Assembly (NCBI RefSeq): GCF_014230055.1 | Contig: NZ_JACHVA010000076.1 | Span: 1-64,000 of the forward strand | Length of the DNA stretch: 64,000 bases | Direction: 5' to 3' | Source of the DNA: Puniceicoccus vermicola | GTDB lineage: Bacteria; Verrucomicrobiota; Verrucomicrobiia; Opitutales; Puniceicoccaceae | Part shown: piece by piece, positions 26,014 through 34,845 of the stretch | How positions within the stretch are numbered: position 1 is the first letter of the stretch | Layout of the letters: each line of letters opens with the position of its first letter | The notes under the pieces: model-generated | The model's database searches: none | Told to the model about the DNA's origin: nothing | The model's input: only the letters and a program-made list of their open reading frames with translations | Program-made: the position numbers and the translations under genes

Positions 26014-27450
26014 ATGAGTGACATTGAAGAGACAAGAAGGAAGCGGGTATCTCCGGCTCTCGAGCGCGAGAAATTGCTGCGTAATCCGGCGACGGGTTGG
26101 ATGCTCTACGATGATGCGGCGGGCGAGGTCGCGGATGCCGAGTCTTACTGGGAGGCGATGGATGAGGCGGCCCGCCAGCACGCGTCGATTTTCTACCTGC
26201 GTTGGCGGTGGTCCGATGCGGAGCCGGAAGAGGGGCGTTATGCTTGGAAGTACGATGATAATTTCAAAGCTCTAATCGAGGGCGCCAGAAAGCGGGGGTT
26301 GCGTTTGGCGTTTCGGTTCTATGTCGCCTCGAAGGACAATCTTCGCCAGTCCACGCCGGATTTCGTGCGCGTGGCGGGTGCGGAAGGCTCAATGCAGGAT
26401 GGAGAGGGGGGCGTGCCTCTTTGGAGCCCTTACATTGACGATCCGGTCTTTCAGGAGAAACTGGGCAACTTCGTCGCGGCTTTTGCCGAGGAATATGACG
26501 ACCCGAGCCGCGTTGACTTTATTGATGCCCTCGGCCTCGGTTGGTGGGGGGAGGGGCATAACCTGAATCTGAAGGATCCGAACAGCTGGGAATCGGTTTA
26601 TTACTGGATCCTGGATTTATATTCGGATCACTTTCGGAAGGTGCTTCTGGGCATCCAGTACAACACGGCATTTGGTTGGGAGTTCGATGAGGATCTGGCG
26701 ATTCGGGGGCGGGATTACATCATCCGCCGTGACGGTTTGGGAAGTTTCTGGTTCTCGGATCACGAGCGTGAACGGTTTGAAGAGTTGTTTCCGAGGCATC
26801 CCCTTTTTGGCGAGCGCTGCTATTGGGGGGATCGTCCCGAGATGCCAGACCTCGCGGCTCGGGATGATGCGCGGTTTGGAGATCGAATCCATAGTTGGCG
26901 TGATCTGGATGAGGTGGCCATTGAGGATGCCTTGACCCACCACGCCAATACTCTGGATCTTCGGACGGTCGTGGATACCCAGCGCTTCATGGGCTATCCA
27001 GAGCTCATTGAACGTTTCAAGCGGGAAGGAGGGTATCGTCTGGCCCTGAAGGAGGCGTCTTTTTCGAAGTGTCTGGGTATCGGCCAGTCCACGACGATCG
27101 AGCACACTTGGATCAATTTGGGAACGGGGGTTCTTCCGAACCACAATCAGCGGTGGGCGCAAAAATATCGCCCGGCTTTTGCCCTCCTTGCGGAGGGGAG
27201 TGAGGTCCCGGATAAATCGATGATCTGGATTGATTCAACGGCGGAGCCCGGCGACTGGATCGCGGAGCACGAGTATCCGTATTCATTGGAGATTACGGTT
27301 CCGGAGACGATCCGGCCGGGGCGCTATCGTCTTGCCTGCGCGATCCTCAATACCCTCGGGGATGGAATGCCATCCCTCCAGATCGCGATTACCAATGACC
27401 GAGTTAAAGAGTGGTATTTCCTCGGGTCGATTGAGGTCGAGGGCTCCTAA
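26014..27450 (+). CDS. DUF4832-type protein, probable glycoside hydrolase-like
   Basis: A 478-residue protein starting at ATG 26014 (AAAGGCG upstream). No signal peptide is seen. The N-terminal two thirds look like a TIM-barrel glycosidase (FYLRWRWSDAEPEEGRYAW, KRGLRLAFRFYVASKDN, FIDALGLGWWGEGHNLNL). The C-terminal third (TWINLGTGVLPNHNQRWAQK ... RYRLACAILNTLGDGMPSLQ) resembles the DUF4832 beta domain. Such proteins occur in polysaccharide loci, but no activity is established for them to my knowledge. Acidic residues at WWGEG and EHTWINLG are possible catalytic sites. Confidence 0.65.
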   Translation: MSDIEETRRKRVSPALEREKLLRNPATGWMLYDDAAGEVADAESYWEAMDEAARQHASIFYLRWRWSDAEPEEGRYAWKYDDNFKALIEGARKRGLRLAFRFYVASKDNLRQSTPDFVRVAGAEGSMQDGEGGVPLWSPYIDDPVFQEKLGNFVAAFAEEYDDPSRVDFIDALGLGWWGEGHNLNLKDPNSWESVYYWILDLYSDHFRKVLLGIQYNTAFGWEFDEDLAIRGRDYIIRRDGLGSFWFSDHERERFEELFPRHPLFGERCYWGDRPEMPDLAARDDARFGDRIHSWRDLDEVAIEDALTHHANTLDLRTVVDTQRFMGYPELIERFKREGGYRLALKEASFSKCLGIGQSTTIEHTWINLGTGVLPNHNQRWAQKYRPAFALLAEGSEVPDKSMIWIDSTAEPGDWIAEHEYPYSLEITVPETIRPGRYRLACAILNTLGDGMPSLQIAITNDRVKEWYFLGSIEVEGS

Positions 27451-27515
27451 CGTCTCTTTCCGCTGGGAGTCACCTACAAGAGGAGAGGGTTCTTTTCCAC
27501 CGTAGGATCGGTGCC

Positions 27516-29087
27516 TCAATTCTTCTCGATCTCCCGTTCGAACCAAGGCAGGCGATCTAATGGGGCTTCGACCTGGATCGTCTGTTCGCCTTCGTATCGG
27601 GTGCCATCGTCGGCAGTCCAAGTGCCTGGAGGAAGAATGACCGAACGGGATTCGGCGCCTTTTTCAAGGACGGGGCAGACGAGGATATCCTCGCCGAGAA
27701 TGAACTGGTCCACGACGCGATCATACCCTCGGCCGGGCCAGAACCATTCGAGTGATTTGATGATGGGCTCTCCGGTGTTTGCCGATCTGTGAGCATATTC
27801 CAGTATTCGCGGCGCGGTGCGGGTGTGCAGCTTGGCCATCTCGAGACAGATCGCCTGCTTCTCGGGATCGAGAACCCGCCAGGGGGCCAACGAGAACTGC
27901 ATCATCGGCATAAGGGCATGCGCTTGGGCGGAACGGACAATGAGTTCTTGATCGATGTTCTCGGCGCGGAGGAATGAGAGATATTCGCCGCCTCCGATCA
28001 TGTCAGGACAGGTGAAAGCATAGCCCATCAACCCTTGGGCGATGGAGCAGGGGATGAGTGTGCGGAGGTCCTCCCACTTGTGCTTTTTATCCTGGAGGCG
28101 TTGGACGAGTGGTTGTCCGGCCATTTTCCAGCAGGCCCGATACTCGTTGAAGGCGAAGGGGAGGCCCGCGGCCGCGAATTGCTCGCTGTGGTCTGTCGGG
28201 AGGAAGGAGAGATTCTGCGAGGGCACTCCGCTGTAAAAGGCCGGATCTCCCGCGTCGAACTTGAACCCGTCGATGCCGTATTCATCGACGAGTTTCTGCA
28301 GGGATAGGCGGAACCACTCGCGGGCATCCGGGTTGCTCAGGTCGATCATGGCACTGGCTCCATTCCACCAGCGAATCAGCGCGGGTTTGAACTCGGTATT
28401 GGCCCAGAGAATATCCTGAGTCGGTTGCTCGTCCGGATGGAGAAAGTGTTTCTCAGCCAGTTCCCGGCAGGTGGCCGAATCGGCACTGACAAATGGGCAG
28501 ACCCAAAGCATGACTTTGAAGCCCATGTCATGAAGCTTCTCGATCATGGCTTTTGGGTCGGAGAAGCGGCGCGCGGAAAATTCCCAGGTGCCGTAATCTT
28601 CCTGCCAGTTGTCGTCGATGAGAATGGTTCCCGGAGGATAGCCCGCCGCAATAATACTTTCAGCGTACTCAAGGATCTTCTCCTCGCGCTGATCATACAT
28701 CAACTCGATCCAGGTGTTGTATTGAGGAGCATTGAAGAGAATGGGATCCGGAATTGAGCCGGAAGCCGGGAAGTGATTTCGACTGGCATGGCAAAATGCC
28801 TCCTTTAGCGAGTTCCCCTCTTCGAACAAGTGAATCTCAGAGTGTGCCTTGCTCAGGTGCAGGGATCCTTGCTTGAACTCGAAATGGAACGGGTGGTCGC
28901 TCCAGACGTATCTTCCTCTGTTGGAGACCAGCAATGGCTGCGCCTGATTGCCCAGGTTCTCGTTGAGAAGGTCACAGCTGATCGTGCTCTCGGACCGGAA
29001 GGGCATGGATGCGCCCAGGGCTGAGAGTCCTCCCCACCAGCTTTCGTTGGGAAGGAGTGGAATGGATCGGTTGGAGTAGTCTGTCAT
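27516..29087 (-). CDS. GH31 family alpha-glycosidase
   Basis: A 523-residue cytoplasmic-looking enzyme without a signal peptide. GH31 landmarks: GTILIDDNWQEDYGTWEF, the nucleophile Asp278 in GIDGFKFDAGDPA and the acid/base Asp362 in TCPDMIGGGEY, then DILVCPVLEKGAESRSVILP of the C-terminal beta domain. Family members are alpha-glucosidases, alpha-xylosidases, alpha-galactosidases and others. It is the last gene of the ROK/CBM9/SSS/GH28-like operon, 43 bases after the GH28-like gene, and would cut an imported oligosaccharide. Confidence 0.88.
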   Translation of the reverse strand: MTDYSNRSIPLLPNESWWGGLSALGASMPFRSESTISCDLLNENLGNQAQPLLVSNRGRYVWSDHPFHFEFKQGSLHLSKAHSEIHLFEEGNSLKEAFCHASRNHFPASGSIPDPILFNAPQYNTWIELMYDQREEKILEYAESIIAAGYPPGTILIDDNWQEDYGTWEFSARRFSDPKAMIEKLHDMGFKVMLWVCPFVSADSATCRELAEKHFLHPDEQPTQDILWANTEFKPALIRWWNGASAMIDLSNPDAREWFRLSLQKLVDEYGIDGFKFDAGDPAFYSGVPSQNLSFLPTDHSEQFAAAGLPFAFNEYRACWKMAGQPLVQRLQDKKHKWEDLRTLIPCSIAQGLMGYAFTCPDMIGGGEYLSFLRAENIDQELIVRSAQAHALMPMMQFSLAPWRVLDPEKQAICLEMAKLHTRTAPRILEYAHRSANTGEPIIKSLEWFWPGRGYDRVVDQFILGEDILVCPVLEKGAESRSVILPPGTWTADDGTRYEGEQTIQVEAPLDRLPWFEREIEKN

Positions 29088-29130
29088 GACGGGATTTTTT
29101 GAGTCGTCTAGGATCGAGGAGAATGGAGAA

Positions 29131-31962
29131 TTAGTTGGAGGATACCTGAAGGCGCAGAAAGAGCGTGGCGGAATTTTGACTGAGGGAGTCTTCGATGGTC
29201 ACTCGTTTCGTCAGATCGTCGATTTTCGTTTCTTTCACGAAGGCTGGTCCGTTCCAATTATCGCTTCCACGGGAAAGGGATGAGATCGTGTGCCACTCTC
29301 GCAAGTCTTCGGACGCTTGGCAGGCATAGTTGACAGGGGCGGGGCTCAAGCGCGTGAATTGGAATCCGAGACCCTGAGTTTCAGGATTGAAAAAAGTAAG
29401 TAGAGGTGGCGGAGAAGGTTGTGTTGGGGAATGGTGGGTGGCGAACTCGAGAAGGTTGGCCACTCCGTCTTCATCGTAGTCATAACCGTTGGCGGCCTCT
29501 CCCCGGTTGGCTGTGGTCTTGAAATGATAATCCCGCCAGGATTGCAGCCGGGACAGGATCTTAAAGCGGTCGATCTCCAGATCGTATCCGGAGCTGGCAG
29601 CGTGCTTACCGGTGACGGTAAGTCGCAGCGAGGAGGGGCCAGCCGGGATACTTATGGTTCCGAGGTCGAACTCAGAGTAGCCTGGTTCCGGAGAATAGGC
29701 ATCGATCTCTTGGCCCACTGTCGTTCCGTTTACCGATAATCTCGCGATCCCGGAGTTGGGAGTGCAGTAGAGAGTGACTTTCAGGTGATAATTCTCCTCT
29801 TCTGGGAGATCGACGAAATGCTCGATGTAGTCTCCCAAGGAGGTTGCCCGGAAAACTCGATGGCGACCCTGCGTCGATTCGGGATTCTCGGTGATGAATT
29901 GAGGCCTTTGATTGGTTTGTGAATCCAGGTCTTCCGCTTTGAAGATGCCGGGATCGACTTCGAAGGTTTGCGGGAGGGGGGTGTTGAATTGGATGTCAGT
30001 CACGTATTCGTTGAATTCCAGCTGGTCAAGAGAGGTGAGGGGAAGGCCCATGTTTGAGCAGTTGTTAAAGCGGACATGATCGATGCGGTTTGCGGGTCCG
30101 GCTCCCTCCAGTCGAATGGTTCCCCCATTCATGGTGACGTTCTTGAAAAGCAGGCGGTTTATGAATCCCCTCTGTTGGAGGAATCCAGTTTTGTTGCTGT
30201 AGTGGGTTTCAAGAATCCGGAGATTGATGGGACTTTTTTCGCGCTCGATGTTGATGTTTTCGAAGGTCAGGTCCTCCATCCAAGCCCAGTCCGAGTAGTC
30301 GCTGTAGAGTCCAGATCCGGCGTGATAAAGAATGTCGAGATTGCGCAGGGTAATGTCTCGCCAGAGCTGGGCTTCCATAGAGGCGCCAATGCGCACGCCG
30401 TTTCCAAGCCAACTGTTCCAAATGACGATATTCTCGGCCAGGACTCGCTCGGTGATCATTTCACCGTTGGTTTCGGCATCGAGAGAGTGCCAGCCGAGAC
30501 CATCGTCCTCTCCACGGATAAAGGTGTCCCGGACAACAAAATCCTTCACGGCGTCAATATCGACCCCATCGGTGTTCGGCCCTTTTCCGAAGATGTTGAG
30601 GTGAGCGAAGGTGACTTCGGTCGAATTCAGGGTCAGGGTCTGCCACCAAGTGTGATAGTTTCTGATCGAAATGCCTTCGATGAGGATATTGTTTGAATCT
30701 TCGACAAGGATGCCATGGGTCCGATCCGCATGAACGGCATAGCCTTCGGTTTCCAAAAAACCGTCACCGATAACCCGAACGTTTTCCACGCCCTTGATTT
30801 CGATTCTTCCTTTGACGAGAGATCCAGGGGCAAAGTAGAGGGTCTCTCCGCTTTGCGGCTTAACGACTCCGGCGTTTGTGGTCCCCGCTCCGAAGTAAAC
30901 AACCTTGGGATCTCCGGGCAAAGGTGGATCGATTACGGGAGGGGTGGCAATGATGGCGAGAGGGGTTCGCCCGGGAATTTGCAGGACGAGTTTGAGCGGA
31001 GAATCGAGCGTGAATCGAAGCTCTTGGCCGGATCGGTTGACGGTGAGATTGTGTCGGCTGGGCTTCAGCGTGTATCCCGAGAAGCCATCGGCTACGGAGA
31101 TTTCGACCTCCGCGGGGCCCTCATCCAAGGTGAAGAGAGCCACGTCGAAATCATACCTTTCGGCTTTAACGGGTACCGATTGGTGATCCGCCATCACCGA
31201 GTAGCGGGGACTTGCAGGACGCTCCGGGTGTCCGGGGAGCGGGGTCGCCGGAGAAGTGTCGACTGGTGGCCCGGGTGTGTAGTCGATGGAAAGAATCGGA
31301 GGATTGTCGCCGTGGCGTGAAGCGATGCGGAGGATGCTGCGGCTTCCATTGTAGGTCCCCAGCCGAGTGAGGAGGGAGAAGGTTTTCCCGGTCGAGTTTC
31401 TCACCGTGGTGGTGAGATCGGTTGAGGAAAACGTGATCTTGTCACCCGCATTGACCCTCGCGGGATCGACCTGGGTTTTCGCAATTTCCGGGTTGTAGTC
31501 CCCACCGGCTTGATTCCAGAAAATACCTTCCGTCCTCTGATACCAGGTGACCTCGCCTTCATCGAAGTCGGTGACGAGAGGATGGAGCTGAATCGATTCG
31601 AGATTGCTGACGCTCCCGCCACCGGAAGTGTCCCGGTTTGCGATGGATAATTCTAGGGTCGCCTTGTTGATGGTGGCGTTGTCCAGGACGGGATTGGATA
31701 GATCGAAGGCGAGAAGCCCGTGAAGCCGGTCGTTGACTGTGCGGGTTTCCCCGAGGAGCCAAGTCCAGTTCGTCAAGTTTTTGGTCTCCGTCGCATCCTG
31801 ACTCTCACGGATGAATCCGTCGGAGGATGCCGGGAGAATCAGTGTGTCTCCCTCCAGGGTTGGGTGGAGGCCCAGGACGGTGAGAGCGAGAAGGATCCGT
31901 TTCCCAAGGGAAACGGTCCTTCTTCCGGCTCGCGCCTTGCGTGCCCTGGAAAGGGGACCCAT
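29131..31962 (-). CDS. Secreted GH28-like beta-helix protein with DNRLRE domain
   Basis: A 943-residue exported protein. A signal region (GKRILLALTVLGLHPTLEGD) is followed by a DNRLRE-type domain (about 40-230: ATINKATLELSIANRD, ILRIASRHGDNPPILSIDYT), an Ig-like stretch, and a GH28-like beta-helix (about 350-660) with GKGPNTDGVDIDAVKDFVVR and TFIRGEDDGLGWHS, which resemble the catalytic NTDG and DD motifs of polygalacturonases and rhamnogalacturonases. Then comes a galactose-binding-like domain and a C-terminal module (NYACQASEDLREWHTISSL ... LFLRLQVSSN) shared with two other proteins here. Only 8 bases separate it from the symporter gene. Confidence 0.85.
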   Translation of the reverse strand: MGPLSRARKARAGRRTVSLGKRILLALTVLGLHPTLEGDTLILPASSDGFIRESQDATETKNLTNWTWLLGETRTVNDRLHGLLAFDLSNPVLDNATINKATLELSIANRDTSGGGSVSNLESIQLHPLVTDFDEGEVTWYQRTEGIFWNQAGGDYNPEIAKTQVDPARVNAGDKITFSSTDLTTTVRNSTGKTFSLLTRLGTYNGSRSILRIASRHGDNPPILSIDYTPGPPVDTSPATPLPGHPERPASPRYSVMADHQSVPVKAERYDFDVALFTLDEGPAEVEISVADGFSGYTLKPSRHNLTVNRSGQELRFTLDSPLKLVLQIPGRTPLAIIATPPVIDPPLPGDPKVVYFGAGTTNAGVVKPQSGETLYFAPGSLVKGRIEIKGVENVRVIGDGFLETEGYAVHADRTHGILVEDSNNILIEGISIRNYHTWWQTLTLNSTEVTFAHLNIFGKGPNTDGVDIDAVKDFVVRDTFIRGEDDGLGWHSLDAETNGEMITERVLAENIVIWNSWLGNGVRIGASMEAQLWRDITLRNLDILYHAGSGLYSDYSDWAWMEDLTFENINIEREKSPINLRILETHYSNKTGFLQQRGFINRLLFKNVTMNGGTIRLEGAGPANRIDHVRFNNCSNMGLPLTSLDQLEFNEYVTDIQFNTPLPQTFEVDPGIFKAEDLDSQTNQRPQFITENPESTQGRHRVFRATSLGDYIEHFVDLPEEENYHLKVTLYCTPNSGIARLSVNGTTVGQEIDAYSPEPGYSEFDLGTISIPAGPSSLRLTVTGKHAASSGYDLEIDRFKILSRLQSWRDYHFKTTANRGEAANGYDYDEDGVANLLEFATHHSPTQPSPPPLLTFFNPETQGLGFQFTRLSPAPVNYACQASEDLREWHTISSLSRGSDNWNGPAFVKETKIDDLTKRVTIEDSLSQNSATLFLRLQVSSN

Positions 31963-31970
31963 TCGACAAA

Positions 31971-34109
31971 TCAGCTTTCGCTTTTGTTCACGCTTTTCTC
32001 GTCGGAGTTCGTCTGCTCAATGAAATCCACATCCTCGGCATTCTGGTTGCCAATTACCTGTCCGTTGTCGAGGACGTTGCGCTTGATGTTCTTCAAGTTG
32101 CGGAACAGGCGTGTGAGATCCCAAGTGCCTCCAATGAAGAACCAGATGGAGGTGATTCCGCCGACGCCGAGCAGGACGGGAAGTGTGAAGTATTTGAAAT
32201 ACCAGAGCCAAGTCTTGTCAGTCCAGACTCCGAAGACCGTATTGGCGATGACCACATAGAGGAAGGTCACGAGCTTGAATGCCGTGTAATAGAAAACGGC
32301 CCAAGCGAGGATGCGGTCTCCGCGGGAGTATTCACCGTCGATGCCAACCACGCGTCCAACCCATGAGCGTTTTTGAAGCGGTTTGACTGCGGCTACGTGC
32401 TCGCGGTTGTATTTTCCGCGGTGGAGCATCTTCTCCAGGTTGAAGGGCTCGCGGCAGGTGAGTAACGAGACGACGATGTAGACGAGGGTCGAGCTGACGA
32501 TCGTAAGAAGAAGAACCTCTTGGCCCGAAATCGGGAAATAGAGCGGATTCACTTCCCAGTTTACAAAGGGAAGGGCTGACCCCAGACCCTCCAGATTGGT
32601 TTTGAGGGATGCAAGGAAGTCGGGAGCGTTGGTATTGAGCCAGGGATAGATGTACTCCGACCAATATTTTTGTCCGAGAAATCCAGTCACTCCCAAAGTC
32701 GCTCCGGTGAGCATGCCCGCCCAGGCTCCGGCGGTGGTGCCCCGGCGGCTGTAGAGCCCTCCGATGATGACAATCCCCGCACCTCCCACATAGATCGAAC
32801 CCGTCAGGGCGAAGAACATGAGAATGTAGGTAACTTGCCCAAAATACATACTGAAGAACCAGGCGAAGATCGCAATACCGAGGATCGCCAATCGCAGGTA
32901 GAGGATTTGTCTTTTGGGAGTGATCGGCTTCTTGCGCAGAGGCATGACCACATCCTGAATGAAGATACTGCCCCACGAGTGGAGGTAACTCGTATCCGTG
33001 CTCACCAAGAGGAACACCATCATCGCGACGAATATTCCGGTGACCCCGATGGGGAAAATCTCGCGTAGGGCAACGGGGACGAGCATTTGATTGCGGATCG
33101 TTTCCGTTACCGTTGGGTTTTCGAAATTGATTCGAGCACTGAGCTCCTGCTGGACTCCGGAAGCCCCGGCGCTGAAGTCCGGGTGATTCATGAAGGTGTA
33201 GGCGGCCAGCGCCATCAGGATAATGGTGATGTAGGTGAAGCCTGATCGCCAGGTGCCGAGCACTGCGGCCATTTTCTGTTCGTGTGGCGAGGTCGCGGCG
33301 GCGTTGAAGCCTTGGGTGCCCTGCCAGGACATACGACCGTAGACCAGACCGATCAATCCGATGATCACATAGAGCAAGTTGAAATCGGTGAAGTTCCCGG
33401 TGTCGAAAGGATTGAGAAAAGACTCACCGGCAGGTCGATCCAGCATGGCCTCCCCGATTTGGGAGAAGGAGAAGATGCAGAAGATGCAGATGGTGATAAT
33501 TCCGAACCCAATATAACCGAAGAGACCTTGGACGCAGTCAGTGACCATCGTGGTCAATTGGCCTCCCATCAGCACGATGGCCAGAGCAATCGAGAGGAAG
33601 AACGCCATCATGAAGCCGAACGTATTTACATCGAACCCGAAAAGAGGGAATGTGTCCGGCAGCCCGCAGTAGTAGATTAAGAATCGGCCTCCAACCGCGG
33701 GGAAGAGAGCGTAATTGACCACCCCGGACACGAAGGCGAGCATCCCCGTGAAGATACGGAATTTGCGGGAATAACGCACCTCGAAGAACTGAGCCATAGT
33801 CAGGGCCCGGGTTTCCCGGTAGCGGTAGATCATGAATCCGGTCAAGGCCATGATCAGCCCCGCGAGTTCGGCCATATGCTGCCAGAAGTAGAGAGAGACT
33901 CCGGAGCGGAAGTAATATTCAAACATCCCGATGACGGAGATCAGGCCGATCGCGGCCTCTCCGGCAGAAACGCAAAGAACATAGCGACCCGCAACGCGCC
34001 CTCCAGCCAGGAAGTCGGCGACTCCCTTAACGTGGGACCTCGCCTTGATTCCAATGGCAAGGACGGTAAGGACAGGGATCGTGACGATAATCCAGTCTAG
34101 ATAGTGCAT
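31971..34109 (-). CDS. SSS-family sodium:solute symporter
   Basis: A 712-residue inner-membrane transporter with about 14 predicted helices (LDWIIVTIPVLTVLAIGIKA at the start; FADFLAGGR-like VADFLAGGRVAGRYVLCVSA in helix 2 region; GGQLTTMVTDCVQGLFGYIG). These match the solute:sodium symporter family that takes up sugars, uronates or similar solutes. The C-terminal extension (about residues 560-712) holds two or more extra helices and a charged tail. It lies 4 bases after the CBM9-like lipoprotein gene and would import the operon's breakdown products. No SusC/SusD or ABC system is present. Confidence 0.9.
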   Translation of the reverse strand: MHYLDWIIVTIPVLTVLAIGIKARSHVKGVADFLAGGRVAGRYVLCVSAGEAAIGLISVIGMFEYYFRSGVSLYFWQHMAELAGLIMALTGFMIYRYRETRALTMAQFFEVRYSRKFRIFTGMLAFVSGVVNYALFPAVGGRFLIYYCGLPDTFPLFGFDVNTFGFMMAFFLSIALAIVLMGGQLTTMVTDCVQGLFGYIGFGIITICIFCIFSFSQIGEAMLDRPAGESFLNPFDTGNFTDFNLLYVIIGLIGLVYGRMSWQGTQGFNAAATSPHEQKMAAVLGTWRSGFTYITIILMALAAYTFMNHPDFSAGASGVQQELSARINFENPTVTETIRNQMLVPVALREIFPIGVTGIFVAMMVFLLVSTDTSYLHSWGSIFIQDVVMPLRKKPITPKRQILYLRLAILGIAIFAWFFSMYFGQVTYILMFFALTGSIYVGGAGIVIIGGLYSRRGTTAGAWAGMLTGATLGVTGFLGQKYWSEYIYPWLNTNAPDFLASLKTNLEGLGSALPFVNWEVNPLYFPISGQEVLLLTIVSSTLVYIVVSLLTCREPFNLEKMLHRGKYNREHVAAVKPLQKRSWVGRVVGIDGEYSRGDRILAWAVFYYTAFKLVTFLYVVIANTVFGVWTDKTWLWYFKYFTLPVLLGVGGITSIWFFIGGTWDLTRLFRNLKNIKRNVLDNGQVIGNQNAEDVDFIEQTNSDEKSVNKSES

Positions 34110-34113
34110 AATT

Positions 34114-34845
34114 CTATTCTACGGTAAGGGTGGTCCACTCGTGTTGGCGGTGAAACCAGAGTTTGCGGTGAGGGGAGGTGGAATAGAGCTCCGGCTCCTC
34201 GAAATTTGGGCCTCGGGTGTAATCGTACCGAGAAAAGGATACCTGCCATTCTTGCGGGAGAGCGCGCCCTTTGGGTTCAATCAATTCTTGTAAGGGGATT
34301 TTCGCAAAAACGAGCCAGTGATCCTCTTGCGAATTCACTGAAACTGCGCTTTCTACCTCAATCTTGGAAAGTTCGGAGACAAAATCTTCCGAGTCGGGAT
34401 CATTTTTGATGAGATGGAGCTGGTAGCGTTGATTGCGCGGAGAAACGTGAAACTCATAGTAGTTTCTCTGGCCCTCTGGCTGGAGAAACATTTCAAAAAT
34501 ATCCCCCTGACTCCATGACTCTTGGTTGAATTCGGTGACGGGGTTGAAAATGTCCTCATCGGGCAACATCGCGAAAACAAACAGATTGGATTGGTTTCGT
34601 GCGATCTGCACGTATCCAGAGACTTGTCCGGCTTCTTCACGCCACGTTTGGCCCATTTGGATTTTGGGGATTTCCTTTCTGTCCAGGTCCCGCCATTCGG
34701 AGAGACTCGTCGCGGAGACGGTAGGACAAATCAGCTCGCGGATCGGTTGAAAAGGGTTTGTTGGGTCGAGCTTCGTGCAACTGCTGAGGACGATGAGCCC
34801 GGACAGCGCGACGACCGCGTGGGAGATTTTCTGGCGAAAGGTCAT
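34114..34845 (-). CDS. CBM9-like carbohydrate-binding lipoprotein
   Basis: A 243-residue lipoprotein: the lipobox is LSGLIVLSSC, so it is anchored at a Cys near residue 23. The body (FVFAMLPDEDIFNPVTEFNQ, SQGDIFEMFLQPEGQRNYYE, FEFHVSPR-type YYEFHVSPRNQRYQL, VFAKIPLQELIEPKG, SFSRYDYTRG) matches the CBM9_2/DOMON-like fold that binds sugars, here probably at the outer or inner membrane face. It begins within the ROK stop (ATGA overlap) and is followed by the symporter, suggesting capture and handover of oligosaccharide. Confidence 0.8.
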   Translation of the reverse strand: MTFRQKISHAVVALSGLIVLSSCTKLDPTNPFQPIRELICPTVSATSLSEWRDLDRKEIPKIQMGQTWREEAGQVSGYVQIARNQSNLFVFAMLPDEDIFNPVTEFNQESWSQGDIFEMFLQPEGQRNYYEFHVSPRNQRYQLHLIKNDPDSEDFVSELSKIEVESAVSVNSQEDHWLVFAKIPLQELIEPKGRALPQEWQVSFSRYDYTRGPNFEEPELYSTSPHRKLWFHRQHEWTTLTVE